DNA from: Isoetes taiwanensis
Taxonomy: Eukaryota > Streptophyta > Lycopodiopsida > Isoetales > Isoetaceae
NCBI GenBank assembly: GCA_021234155.1
Contig: JAJEKV010000003.1
Coordinates: 33,523,166 to 33,587,165 of the forward strand
Direction: 5' to 3'
Length of the DNA stretch: 64,000 nucleotides
Below are positions 35,375 through 47,373 of the stretch, one piece after another. The notes below the pieces were generated by a model. The model saw nothing but the letters and a program-made list of their open reading frames with translations, was not told where the DNA came from and ran no database searches. The position numbers were made by a program, and so were the translations under genes. The stretch's first letter is position 1. Each line of letters starts with the position of its first letter.

Positions 35375-36545
35375 TTCTAAATTCACTCCAATTCATGCTC
35401 TGGTACTTGAAAGGATGCTCCTCATTAAGTAGCTCATGAGAAGGCACTAACGAAGTCTCATTTTGTGGAGCAACAAAAAATGCCATGGATAATCTTCGCC
35501 TGGGACTCTCCTTAAGAACAACCCTATGCTCCACACTCCAAAGCAAGTCATTGCTCATCACCTACACATCATTGAGTATATAATGATAAGATAACCTACA
35601 CATCATTGAGTATATAATGATTAAGATAAGAAAATTATCATACTTGTTAATTTTTAGGCTCAAGCATATACCTGGAGAGCATCTCCAATGTTTACGATAA
35701 ATGAACCTACTTTAGGTTGAACAGGCAACCAGTGATTCCCTTTCTTAACTTCTAAGCCACCCTCTTGATCTTGGTACAAGATGGTGAGCATGTTGGTGTC
35801 AGAATGGGAAGCAAGTGCAGGAGTGGTAGAGCTATGGGCAAATAAATGGTAATAATTCGCGCGGAGGGCCTTAGTGCTGTGCTTGCAAGGGGAACTAAAC
35901 GTAGAGAAGGGGAGGCCCAAGGCTTCAGCTAGGAGGGAGAGCAAGGCAATGGCCATGTGGTCCATAAGCTCCATGTAGTGCATAAGCGCCAAGCTGCAAG
36001 GCAAAGGCAAGGGGTCCAAGGTGGTTAATAAATTCTGAAGAAGAAAAAAGTATTAACTTAGATAAATAGATAGTATTTTTATGTAATAAATTCTAAAGTA
36101 GAAAAAAGTATGTTATGAGGCAATTTGAGTACCGGAATTCGTCGAGGCCGAGGGGGTCTAACAGGCCAGCCAAGATGTTACTATCATTTGGCACAGTCAT
36201 GGCCTCTTGCCATGCAAGTCCGATAACATCCCCTTTACCGCCGGATGAGTAGCCCCAAGGCCGCTCTGGCTGCGATCTGGGGATCCTATCCTTCTGATCT
36301 TCAGCTAGTGCAAAGAATTCCCTGAATTTGGCATCCACGTTATGCACCACATCTGACGGAATTCCATGATTCACCACATTTACAATGCCCCAATTCGTGG
36401 CTGCATCCCGCAGCTCTGCCAGCATTCTCCCCCGCGCTGCGCCCCCCTCCGTCGTTAGATAATTGCCCAGATCGATTTCAGGAAGCTTATCTTCCCCATC
36501 GGCTTGCTGCACTTCGCTTTCAACCATGCTCTCCTCTTCTGACAT
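35268..36545 (-). CDS. 2-oxoglutarate/Fe(II)-dependent dioxygenase (intact, three exons)
   Basis: Exons 36,133-36,545, 35,672-35,993 and 35,268-35,561 join in frame to a 342-residue protein with GT/AG introns; this is the usual family length. The start at 36,545 (MSEEESMVESEV) is preferred over an upstream Met. The N-terminal DIOX_N part is 'LPEIDLGNYL' to 'GIVNVVNHGIPSDVV'. The catalytic fold has the iron ligands H201 and D203 (ALASHSDTNMLT) and H257 (VEHRVVL), and R268-x-S270 (RRLSMAFF) for 2-oxoglutarate. Members oxidise hormones or specialised metabolites (gibberellin oxidase-like and others) in the cytosol; the substrate cannot be told. Both introns carry duplicated 3' segments. A TATA-like 'aatatatt' lies about 30 bp before the start. 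Confidence 0.92.
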
Positions 36546-36925
36546 CTTACATAACTTACAACATAATGTGCCACAATATATTGCCCCCCCACAGAGTTCC
36601 ATCTTGCAGGTGACATTAAATCCACACTTAATTGTCATGTGGTGCAATCTCATCCATCGGTAAATTTACCCATCATGTCGTCATGTTGTGCCATTCCAAC
36701 TGTTTGTGAATTATGTTATCATGCGGTGCAATCCCAACGGTCGGCTATTCTATCTTGCAGAATCTCCATCGTTCATCATTCTGCCACGACCCCTTTTACC
36801 CTACCCTACCCGCCTTATCCTACCCTAGCTTATCTTGTAGAGCTCCAATATTGTCTTCCTCCTCCTTGACTTCTCATCCACTTGTATTTTCATAGTCATA
36901 TAGTCACATGGATAAGACACGAAAA
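36546..36925. promoter_or_regulatory. Upstream region of the dioxygenase gene
   Basis: This 380-bp stretch lies between the dioxygenase start codon and the edge of the duplicated Rep segment, so it must hold the promoter or be cut by that insertion. It includes a TATA-like box near 36,573 and a run of 'ccta' words at 36,797-36,830. No specific operator is recognised. Confidence 0.4.
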
Positions 36926-37584
36926 CACATTCACCGTCTTATAAAACTTCAATTGCATTTGCTCTTCTCTAAGAAAATAATTCTTGCATCTCCTGGTCAA
37001 CCGGAGCCATAACAATGCGATAGCTGTGGATTTAACTAGAACATGCTTAGTTCAGTAGTCTATTCCAATCACAACAAATAAAGCTTTCTCACCAATGGAT
37101 GAGCGAGATGAATACTAAAGTCGTTAAAATAATAGATAGGCAATTGTGAGATTTCACACACAAGACATGAATCATAATTGATTCTTTTCCAACTTAAATT
37201 CTTCCAATTTATTACCACATTTTACACATTAAGACATGAATCATAAAATGATTCGTTACCCACTTATTTCTTCCAACTTATTTCCACATAGTGACTTCAT
37301 GAGACATAAGGTGCAAGATTTTCTAGTCAAAAGATTCTAAGCCATACTTATTTACTTTTTCATAATGAAGTCATTTCATATCACAAATAATTATGATGTT
37401 TTATTCCTTATGAAACATGCATTACTTGTTAGTGGTAGATAAGATGGACAATTGAATCACTTCGGCATGCTGTGGAAGAAAGAGTGTTTTGTGTGCGTGT
37501 GTGATGATGATGTTGTTATGTCTTTCTAACAATTATAAGATGCTTACAAGCATTGTTTATAGTGTTCCTTTACACCCCCTTTCT

Positions 37585-38130
37585 TGGGTTTACAAGCCAT
37601 AACATAAGGAGTTATCACAAAGACCTATAATGCCCTAGAAACATTGCTTATAATGCTCTATAACACATAAGTTATCACAAAGGCCTATAACGCCCTTGGG
37701 TGTTTATGGGAAGAAAAAATGTTTAGGCGATATGGCCCTCAATTTTTTTCTTTTTCCTTTTCTTTTCCATAACGCCCTCAGGGTGTTATCTATACCATAG
37801 TAGGGCCATATGACCCTACATCCTTTTTCCATTACGCCCTCAGGTCAAGGCATTATCTACGCCATAATGGTCAACAATCCATTCTAATCTTTCTTGAGTT
37901 TACAAGCCATAACATAGGAAGTTATCACAAAGCTTTATAACGTCCTTGGGTGTTTATGGGGAAAAAATGTTCAGCCCATATGACCCTCATTTTATCTTTA
38001 TTTCTTTCCCGTAACGCCCTCAAGCTAGGACGTTATCTAGTGGAGACATATGACTCTACATCCTTTTCCCATAACGCCCTCAGATCAAGGCATTATCTAC
38101 ACCATAGTGGACAACAATCCATTTTAATCT
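37585..38130 (+). repeat. Two ~315-bp tandem units with iteron-like words, copy A
   Basis: A unit starting 'gtttacaagccataacata' begins at about 37,588 and again at about 37,900. Within them 'ataacgccct' or close variants occur at about 37,627, 37,650, 37,685, 37,770, 37,832, 37,939, 38,010 and 38,070. Several are followed by 'caggtcaaggcattatcta', which resembles its own partial complement. Confidence 0.8.
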
Positions 38131-38750
38131 ATCAAAACACGCACACACACACCCATCCCCCCCTCCCAACCCCTAAAAAAAAAAAAAAAACCACCCCCAC
38201 ACCACAAATAGCAAAAGACAAAAGAGAAATAAACCTTGTAGAGCTCCTTTGAAGGTTCCTTCTTCAATTCTCCAATAGGCATGGATTTACCTTGCTCCCA
38301 ACTTATGCTAGACATTATAGGAGCGCATGCTCTTCTACTGCTTCAATCACACATTTTCTATTTTCTAAGGCACATCTTACCATTTTTCAACTTCCACCTA
38401 AAGATGACGTGATAATCTGGCCGAAATAAAAAACGATACAAATATACCCTAAGATTTCCTATGGTTTTTTTATCGTATCCATATGAGAATACCGTACATG
38501 CTGATGCTGGCAACCTGGATTCCAAAAATGGGAATCTAGGTTTTGAATCCTACTGTTGGTGGGGAGTGCTGGGGTTCACGTGGGCAGCAGATGGTGAAGG
38601 CGCAGATGGGCACATCTATTCTTGGCTAGGTATATGTCCCCCGTCGGCTATAACTAGGGATTGCTTGGGATTTTGTAGGTACAAGTCCAGGATTTTGTCA
38701 GACAACTTCAGCTACAGGTAAGCCATCTCTGTTCGTTTTTTTATTCTGTC

Positions 38751-39095
38751 ATGTCTTTGAGGAGAGCAGCCAGAAATGGGAGGGGGATCGCCTGCTCTGT
38801 GGCTCCTTCTCTGAGCTCATTGGAAATTGAATCTTCTTCTAGAGGCCCTCAAATTGGAGGGCCTTCTACTGGCCCTTCTCGTGGCCAGGATTGGACTGCC
38901 ATAGATGTGAGCGTGACTTTGGGTGTGTCTAGGCAAATGTGCCCACAAGCTTCTATGATGACCTTGTTGTTTTTTGCAATAGAAGGTGCCTAGTTGAAGT
39001 CGTGGCCATGGAGCGTGGTGCAAATGTGGATCACTTGCATGCCAAGCTGTCTTTAGAGCCCGGTTCAAGAGCCCCAGGGCTATGAATGATGTTAT
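38751..39095 (+). pseudogene. Rep-like HUH protein, copy A (frameshifted and truncated)
   Basis: It begins MSLRRAARNGRGIACSV, like copy B. A 2-bp loss near 38,938 and a 1-bp loss near 39,041 break the frame. Across the breaks it still shows 'VAMERGANVDHLH', including the M-E-R-G form seen in many HUH Reps. It ends before the tyrosine motif. Confidence 0.75.
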
Positions 39096-39317
39096 CCTAT
39101 ATTATAATGTTATACTGTAATTCCTGAATTTGGATCCAGCCCTAATCTGGACGGCTAGGATTGTGCTTTGTCATCTACTTTTACATCGGACGGTCTGGAA
39201 CCTGCCTTAGGTAAACGTGCCCCAGAAAAAACATGAAAACAAAAGAAAAAAGTTTCGTTAGGGTTTAGGTTGGGGTTATACATCGGCTAGTACCATAGTC
39301 CCACTTGGAGATTCTAG

Positions 39318-39908
39318 CTATGTACAGAAGATGGAAAGAAAAATAGTCCTGTATTGTCACCATAGCTGCTTCATCATAGCCAAATCCTCTGTGTTCTGGT
39401 GCTCAGACCTGATAGTTCTGAAAATATAGAGTTCCCCGTATATTTATGTATGTGGAGCTTTTTGGATTCTAGAAGGAATTTGAGAAGAGGTTTAGAGCTT
39501 GTGGATCCAAAGCCGGGATTGCAAGAAACATGAAGATTGCTTGCAGAGCAAGAAATCAATATCCATATCGCCTACTCAAACAAATGGCTTCAAACAAAAA
39601 TTGGCTTCAAATACCTGTCAATCTGAAACCGCTTCAAACAAATTAGCTTCAAACAAAATATATGAGTGATAAGAGTCAAAATTCTGTATGTTCATGGGAT
39701 CACATTTTCCACATGGACAAATATCTTGTTCACATCGTATATGTGGTTGGTTATTGGTGTGTGCTGAGCTAACTGAACTTATAATGAGACCACGGTCTAG
39801 GTTAGTTTATATGCAAAATGGTCAAAGTGGTCTTTAAATTGCGGTGATATACAATTTTGAAGGTGCCTTTTTCCATTCATGGCTCCCTGGCTATAGAGGA
39901 TACTTCTA
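39318..39908. repeat. Direct duplication, copy 2 (with a dioxygenase exon-3 remnant)
   Basis: It matches 34,792-35,374, with a small extra insert near 39,690. About 107 bp at its right end correspond to the end of dioxygenase exon 3, on the minus strand, and then break off at 39,908. Together the two copies flank the dioxygenase gene and Rep segment A. Confidence 0.9.
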
Positions 39909-41895
39909 GTGGAGGCAAAGCAACAAAATATATATCCAGGTAAATTATGTATTGAACGAGATTACTTCCTTTATGCCTTCAAATCTCTTTACGATTGCTG
40001 AAATCTTTTCAAAAACACAATTCGTGAACGGGTAGTGATAGAGGCAACATGAATAGACTTTGGAAATGAATTCTTACGGGGAATTGCCAGGGGCGTCCGA
40101 GTTGACACAACTAAACTTCTCAGAGGCGGCTTAAGCAAAATGATTTTTACAATCCAGTTAAACCAAGCCCCAGACTAGAATGAAGCCTGGCAAAATTCTA
40201 GAGTTAAATTTCTTGGTTAACTCTGGAAATCACAGTAAGAAATGCAAAAAATGAAAGCAAAATGGCAAAGTCTCAAGTTGATCAGAAGCCATCCGCTCGG
40301 TTTTTCCTCCCCTGGCTAGATTTCGAGTTTTTTACTGTGGTTGGGGCTAAATTTATCACAAGCATGATCTTACGCGAGTTGAAAACCTGAGAATTTTGTA
40401 TTGGCCAATAGTTAGGCAATAGATCATAGGCCTGCCTTTTGAACAAGATTGTCAAATTTTTATTAGGCTATATTCAAATCCGGCAAGACTAAGCAGTGAT
40501 GTTTTGAATTTCATATCTGTTTTGGGTTCTTTATGCCACAATTCTAGGACAACTTTTGAAAGCTAAGATTTGCTGTTTCATTTGAAGGCTTTAACAGAGA
40601 ATTGAGAATGGCAAAGTTGCATCACTACTTTGATCACTACAGCGGTCATTTTAGGCGGCCATTTTAGAATGAAATAATATGCCCCATATAACAGATATAG
40701 TTTCCCCCCTCTGAATATATTGGATTTGAGATTTACTGGAGTTTTCCCTTAACAAATCTTCGATTTGCAAATAGAATTTGGGCACCAGAGGTCCCCGAAT
40801 TTTTTGTCTTTTCAAGCATCGATTGGATTCTAAAGACATTATCAGTTCGATCTCCACGATGAAGTATTCAATTGGTCGTTTCGAGAAAAAGATTGAATGG
40901 GGCAAACATCTTCATCTGCTTTGTATATTCTACTAAATTTATTTTATTTGCTTCGTTGGTAAATTTTATTCTTCCACGGCTTGATGCATTTTAAAAATAT
41001 TTCTTTAAACATGGTCATACAATAGAAGTGACATCACCATGCTTATATTTAAAATTTTGAGCTATTTCAGCCTAAATATTTCCTTTGTTATTCACGATGG
41101 GTAGAATTTGAGTGAATTCAGTGCCCTAAGTCGCAAGCACCTTTTTAGGCATCCTTTGAGAAAGAACAACATCTAGATTCCTTTAACCTATTTTAAGTTA
41201 GAGTATGTTGCAATACTGTTTTGATCATAGATCACAAATTTCTATAGTTTACATGGTTTACAACTCGACATTTTAATAGCCAATTGAGCACCTCTATGTG
41301 GACAATCAAAAGGGCATTTATTGATTTTCTAAATTTTTATGCATGGGATAATCTATGAGGTTTGACTTATTTCTCTGATATTGCAGGGGCATAGTTAGTA
41401 TAAAGTAAAGTCCTCGACGGATCTGCAAATTGATTTGAGATCTATTGATTTTGCTCACAAGATTCAAAGAGATATGAAGAGACAACTCGAGGTTAAAATT
41501 CTATATTATAATATTTGTGTATTATCATATTGTGGATTATGGAATTTAACCAGAATAATACTTAATAGATAGAAAAAACAAACAACAATAAGCTCAATGC
41601 ATGCGCTGCTTCAAGCCATACAAAGGAGCATTCAAGGTACGCATTCAAATTTTCAAGTATTAAGTATCTATCAAGTAGAACACATCAAGAATCTAATTTC
41701 TATATAGACAATGTAAAAAATCAAGATAATCATCAAATATGGTGGATTTGGAAGTACATGATAAGCAACATGAAACGATGACCAAAAAAAGAGGGCGTCC
41801 AAGTCAGTAAAAACATTTCATTTCTAATATAGACCACATTCATAATTTTAATTTGCTTTAGAATTGCAAAGCATCTTTTATGCATGGCAATGTCT
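39909..41895. other. No recognisable gene
   Basis: AT-rich DNA without a protein motif I recognise on either strand. An 84-codon minus frame at 40,651-40,905 has no support beyond being open. Confidence 0.5.
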
Positions 41896-41898
41896 TCT

Positions 41899-42388
41899 AT
41901 TTTATTCTATTTTATTCTATTCCATTCTATTCTATTCTATTCTATTGGTGAGCCACGCCAGGACAGGCTCTGTCAATGCTGCCAAATGGGAGTCATTGAG
42001 GATGAATCTCATACCCTTCAAAGTTGCCCAGCATATGATCAAATTCAGACACGCTATGCTGAGTTGGTCAGGCCTGGCCAGCCATTACATGTGACATTGA
42101 GCACAGCATCCGTACGGGTGCTGGGATCATACCTTCAGGAGGTTATGGACGTGCGAGATCAGCTACGTCCTCGGGCACACACTTGACATGTATATATACA
42201 TTGATGTATACTTGTACAGTTTGACAGCATTCTTATTACTGCCACGGTTTTTCCCTCGAAAACCCTTTGGGGCGGGGTTTTTTTAACCCGGACAGTAATA
42301 AGTTTGCTGCGCTCCTTGTGGGTTCCATAGGCCGATTGGCCTCAGTGGACGATAAAAAATCATTCTCATTCTCATTCTATTCCATTGT
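41899..42388 (+). mobile_element. 5'-truncated LINE 3' end between pentanucleotide repeats
   Basis: Starting at about 41,947 the plus frame encodes 'QDRLCQCCQMGVIEDESHT', the finger found in the LINE at 22.0 kb, and stops at 42,186. The 3' part repeats the hairpin-like 'ttactgccacggtttttccc' and 'cagtggacgataaaaaatca', ending in (CATTC)n. Unusually, a (TTCTA)n run (41,899-41,945) also precedes it. Confidence 0.85.
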
Positions 42389-42611
42389 TTAATTATAATC
42401 TTTACTTAAATTAGGTAATATAGTTTTGCTAATAGATATTAAGAGATCTTTTATTTGATAGGCTGCCTCGGCCAAATTGTGAACATCTTAGCGATGTTCA
42501 AATAAACAAAAACCTTCAACATCGTGAGAGGCAAAGAAACTATCACGCTCGAAAAAAATAAAGGCCATTACCCCTTCAATGACTGGCACACAAACATCTG
42601 GTGAACCAAAA

Positions 42612-43755
42612 AAGAGTGACATTTTATTAATAAATAATAAATTTTATTAACGTCCACGGGAGCCCGTAGGCTATGGGACAAAGAAATCAGGATCTAGTAC
42701 AATCAGCATAAAATGAGAGAATCAAGCCTCTCAACGATGCTCAATGTAAACTAGAAGCTCTCGGAGGAAATTTCCTAATTGTGGAAGCGAAGGAATATGT
42801 TGAAATAATTCATCCAAAGGCATGCTCCAGTCAATCATGTGATATTTGGCACGAAGAGTGTCATGGCTGCGGCAAAAATATATAGCATGCTTCTCAATCT
42901 CCACATCCTCCTTACAGACACATATCCTCTGATCTTCTGCAATTTTCAATCATCTTCCCTTTTCAATCATTAGACAGTGGGAGCTCATGCGCATGCGCGC
43001 AATCGCTCTGATTTGCCCCGGAAACATGATATGAAGGGACAAATATGGTTGTATGCTATGGGTACGTCCGGGATTGAAATCCCTGATATAATAAGTTTCT
43101 TTTTGGAAGACACCTACAGTATGCCAAGAAGGCGTGTACCTTGAACTCTTTTGTATAAGAACAAATAGTGAGCCCCCATCGAGTGAACCAGCTTTGTAAA
43201 TCCTTGTACCAACAATTTTTGCCATTGCTTCAAGCTTCACAGCAGCGTTAAGTGCTAGCCTTACAAGAGAGCCATCCTTTGCTTGCTGCTTCTGGTCAAG
43301 ATATCTGAGAGTGCTACACATGGATTGTATTTCCAATGGACAATCGTATAACATTATCTCGTATGGAACCGCTCTTTTCACCTTCAGAGTCATGTGCAGC
43401 CATGTTTTTTGAATCGCTTCAATTTCTTGCGATTTAAAACAACATAGAGATGGACCCCAGATTTCACTAGCATATAGAATAACTGGCATGACCAGTGCCT
43501 CAAAGAGTTTCTTCCGCAGTGGCCAATAAGTGATGTGAGCCCGACGACACATATTTGCCATTGGAAAAAACGCTTTCAAGGCCGCTGTAATTCTGATATC
43601 TACCCCTTTTGTCCATGGCCTACGTCCCGGGAATACTTCATGACCCAGATATTTGTAGGATTGGGCTTGTTCTACCACATGCCCCTGGTAAATCAAAGCA
43701 TTTGTCTGCATCCCAAAGCCCAAAACCTTAGTCTTTATTATCTGATCAATCGAGC
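42612..43755 (-). mobile_element. 5'-truncated LINE, minus strand
   Basis: A 257-codon frame (42,950-43,723, open to about 43,755) encodes the part after the RT palm: 'SYKYLGHEVFP', 'LRKKLFEALVMPVILYASEI', 'EAIQKTWLHM', 'ALNAAVKLEAMAKIVG'. After a frameshift a C-x-C...H...C finger follows (RICVCKEDVEIEKHAIYFC), ending at 42,731. The 3' untranslated part contains 'cccgtggacgttaataaaat' and an ATTTA-rich tail at about 42,612-42,650. The RT catalytic half is missing. Confidence 0.88.
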
Positions 43756-43795
43756 TCCATGGGGATTGTGATAGTAAATCAAATCCCCGTGGAGC
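43754..43795. other. Hairpin at the LINE/Helitron junction
   Basis: A 14-bp stem (gctccatggggatt with aatccccgtggagc, one mismatch) encloses a 14-base loop. It lies exactly where the truncated LINE stops and before the Helitron remnant. Confidence 0.7.
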
Positions 43796-43921
43796 AACAG
43801 ATAAAAATCTCCAAATTCCCCAGCTCCAGTGTCATCTATGGAGCAAGAAATAAAAGTCCCAAATTTCTCAGCTTCCATCTCATCAAGTGCACGTGATCAC
43901 TAGCAAAACAAAATCGAGAAA

Positions 43922-45746
43922 ATGCAAAATCCTTCCAAACCTATAGACCATGAACCATTAAAGTGGAGTAAGACATGTGAAACATGTCACATCAAACTCT
44001 TGAATACTGAGAATCCAAGTTTTTGTTGTAATAACGGTCGTCGTTTACTTCCACCTCTTGAACAGCTTCTAGACCAACTGGAGGAGTTATACTCCATACA
44101 CAAATTTGCAACAGACTCACGAGTGATTAACAATTTATTCTGCTTCACTGCACTTGGTGTTAAAGGTGACTTTGTCACCTTGAAAACACCTTCAGCTCTT
44201 GCTATCATGGGTCGAACGTATCATCGTCTTCTATCTGCAAATGAGTCAAATAGCACCTTGCATTAGTATTTATACGATGATACATGCCGATATGCAATTA
44301 CCACTGATAAACACATACCAGCTGCTTGGATCATGCAAGTTGCTGCAAGTTTGGATGTTATTAATCCGTACATCAAGGAATTGCGAGCAGTAAAGGAATT
44401 AAATGCCTCGCCTGCAACACTCATGCTCGCAGACCCGATGGCATCAGATGAGATCGCCGGTATAATGCATGCCAATGACAGTATGAGAATCAAACCAAGA
44501 ATTGCAGCAACTTGGATGCGAAGTTACCATAAACCGGTATTCATCAGTATCCTTGACCCTGCATATGAAACACTCCAATATCCATTATTCTTTCCACACG
44601 GAACGCCAGGATGGCATCTACATAATGAGTACAAAATGTCTCATATAGATTGGTACCGAATTAGATTATTGCACGAACCACGTGTCTCACTATTAGGGTG
44701 ACTTTGCAATGAATATCTCGTGGATATGTACTCAAGAGTGGAAGAGGAAAGACTCAACTATATTGCGACCGAAGGTTACAAACACAATTTAACCCAACAT
44801 GAAGAAGACTTCATCGATGATGACGGCGAGGATACTCGGCGTGGAATACTGCCAGCCTCCTTCTTGGGCTGCAAATGATGGTGCACAGTGCAAGTAGCCG
44901 ACGCACTTGCACTTGCAAGGGTAAAAGAAAAGCCAACCTTATTTATAACTATGACCACTAATCCTGCCTGGCCAGAAATAAAGTCCAAATTGATGCCTGG
45001 ACAAAATGCATCAGACATCCCAATCATTGTCGTTCGAGCATGCTACGAACGAGTGCAACAGACAAAGAGCATCATCCGCAGATTTTTTGGTCTGCTATTT
45101 TACATGATGCATATCATTGAATTCCAAAAACGCAGCCTTCCACATGCGCATATTGTTGTCAAGACTGAACATGATATTCCTGTCAACATGATTGATCAAC
45201 TCATTTGCGCTGAACTACCGACAGATCCACTATTGCGAGCGCAAGTCGAAAAGTATATGATCCATAGGCATACAAAGCGAATGCCTAAAAAAGAATAATA
45301 CATGTTGTTATCATTACCCAAAGCCTATAAATCCAACAACATACATAGACGAAAAGGGATATGTCCAATACAGAAGGCGAACAGAGAATGACATAAACGT
45401 TGTTCCATACATTCCATTTTTACTGCAAGAAATGGAGTGTCACATATATGTAGACATCGCATCGACGGTTCATATATTTGCATATCTTTATGGGCACATC
45501 TATAAGGGTCTTGATACCACTCGCTTTCACATTAATGTTGACTATAAATCGTCATCATCAACACAAATTACACCTAATATAACACCCCAACCCACAGATC
45601 AAACCAATAAAACCCAGCCACAGCGAAAGAACGAAGTTCAAGACTACATCTCTGCACGTTATCTGTCATCCATGGAAGCAGGATGGAGAATCATGTCATA
45701 CCACATGACTGAAAAAAATCCATCGATCAAGTGTCTTCCTTTATAA
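43922..45746 (+). pseudogene. Helitron Rep/helicase, N-terminal part
   Basis: Several plus frames give the Helitron_like_N region. First 'PLPPLEQLLDQLEEL'-type text and 'FPHGTPGWH', then 'FITMTTNPAWPEIKSKL', 'IIEFQKRSLPHAHIVV' (the H-A-H of the HUH motif) and 'IDQLICAELP'. Further on, 'TVHIFAYLYGHIYKG' corresponds to the tyrosine region. HUH Rep of Helitrons nicks DNA for rolling-circle transposition. Stops at 44,265, 44,701, 44,877 and 45,297 break it. The helicase part (Pif1) is absent, and it ends near 'YHMTEKNPSIKCLPL'. Neither a 5' TC nor a 3' CTRR end was pinned down. Confidence 0.88.
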
Positions 45747-46689
45747 GCTAGGAATTCTATGCTAGGATAAAGAAGCTATTGCATTTATAAGCACGATTCA
45801 ACCTATTCCCGGAATGCCCTTTTCAGACCAAAAATATCTGTCAAAAAGGTGGATAATCGTCAATAATAGTAGATCGGCCAGAAATATCAGAGCTTCCGTT
45901 TTGGGTAAAAAAGGTCGATTTGTTCAAACAACTATTACAATCTAGGATGCCATTGAGTTCCTCTACCATCAAGACATAACTCAACAAACCTGAACTTTGC
46001 CAAAAAAGAGCACATTCACATTCTTATAAAACTTCAATTGCATTTACTCTTCTCTAAGAAAATAATTCTTGCATCTCCTGGTCAACCGGGGCCATAACAA
46101 TGCGACAGCTGTGCATTTAACTAGAACATGCTTAGTTCAGTAGTCTATTCCAATCACAACAAATAAAGCTTTCTCACCAATGGATGAGCGGGATGCATAC
46201 TAAAGTGGTTAAAATAATAGACACGCAATTGCGAGATTTCACACACCAACACATGAATCATAATTGATTCTTTTCCCACTTACTTCTTCCAATTTATTAC
46301 CACATTTTACACATTAAGACATGAATCATAAAATGATTCTTTTCCCACTTATTTCTTCCAACTTATTTCCACATAGTCACTTCATAAAACACAAGGTGCA
46401 AGATTTTCTAGTCAAAGGATTCTAACTTTTGTGCCATACTTATTTACTTATTTATAATGAAGTCATTTTATATCACAAAGAATTATGATGTTTTATTCCT
46501 TATGAAACATGCAATACTTGTTAGTGGTAGATAAGATGGACAATTGAATCACTTAGTCATGATGCGGAAGAAAGAGCGTTTTGTATATGTTTGGGTATGA
46601 CGATGATGTTGTTATGTCTTTCTAACAATTATAAGATGCTTACAATCATTGTTTATAGTGTTCCTTTACGTCCTCTTTCTTGGGTTTAC

Positions 46690-47230
46690 AAGCCATAACA
46701 CAAGGAGTTATCACAAAGGCCTATAATGCCCTAGGGACATTGCTTATAATGCCCTATAACACAGAAGTTATCACAAAGGCCTATAACGCCCTTGGATGTT
46801 TATGGGACGAAAAAATGTTCAGGCAATATGGCCCTCAATTTTTTTTCTTTTTCCTTTTTCTTTTTTCCATGACGCCCTTAGGCCAGGGTGTTATCTATAC
46901 CATAGTAGGGCCATATGACCCTACATCCTTTTTTCCATTACGCCCTCAGGTCAAGGCATTATCTACGCCATTACCATAATGGTCAACAATCCATTCTAAT
47001 CTTTCTTGAGTTTACAAGCCATAACATAGGGAGTTATCACAAAGCTTTATAACGCCTTTGTGTGTTTATGGGAAAAAAAATGTTCAACCCATACGACCCT
47101 CATTTTATCTTTATTTCTTTTCGATAACGCCCTTAGGCTAGGACGTTATCTAGTGGAGCCATATGACCCTACATCCTTTTCCCATAACGCCCTCAGATCA
47201 AGGCATTATCTACACCATAGTGGACAGCAA
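46690..47230 (+). repeat. Iteron-like repeats, copy B
   Basis: Variants of 'ataacgccct' occur at about 46,724, 46,747, 46,782, 46,868, 46,939, 47,048, 47,122 and 47,184, in the same order and spacing as in copy A. Confidence 0.8.
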
Positions 47231-47373
47231 TCCATTTTAATCTATCAAAGCACGCACACACACCCCCTCCCCTCACCTTCCCCTCCCCCAACCCCCTCCC
47301 AAAAAAAAACCACAAATAGCAAAAGACAAAAGAGAAATAAACCTTATAGAGCTCCTTTGAAGGTTCCTTCTTC

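Larger units (their letters stand above)
36926..39095 (+). mobile_element. Rep-bearing segment, copy A (truncated Replitron-like element)
   Basis: The segment aligns with 46,011-48,429 from 'cacattcac' to 'atgaatgatgttat'. It contains a non-coding part with eight iteron-like 'ataacgccct' words (37.63-38.08 kb), then the start of the Rep reading frame, which ends where homology ends. Copy B continues further. The right edge at 39,095 may be a breakpoint or the true end of a deletion derivative. Confidence 0.75.

Noticed and set aside
36797-36830. Telomere-like ccctaccctaccc words
   Set aside because: Irregular and very short; not a telomeric array.
38144-38195. cacaca/polyC/polyA tract
   Set aside because: Simple-sequence tract also present in copy B; no separate feature.
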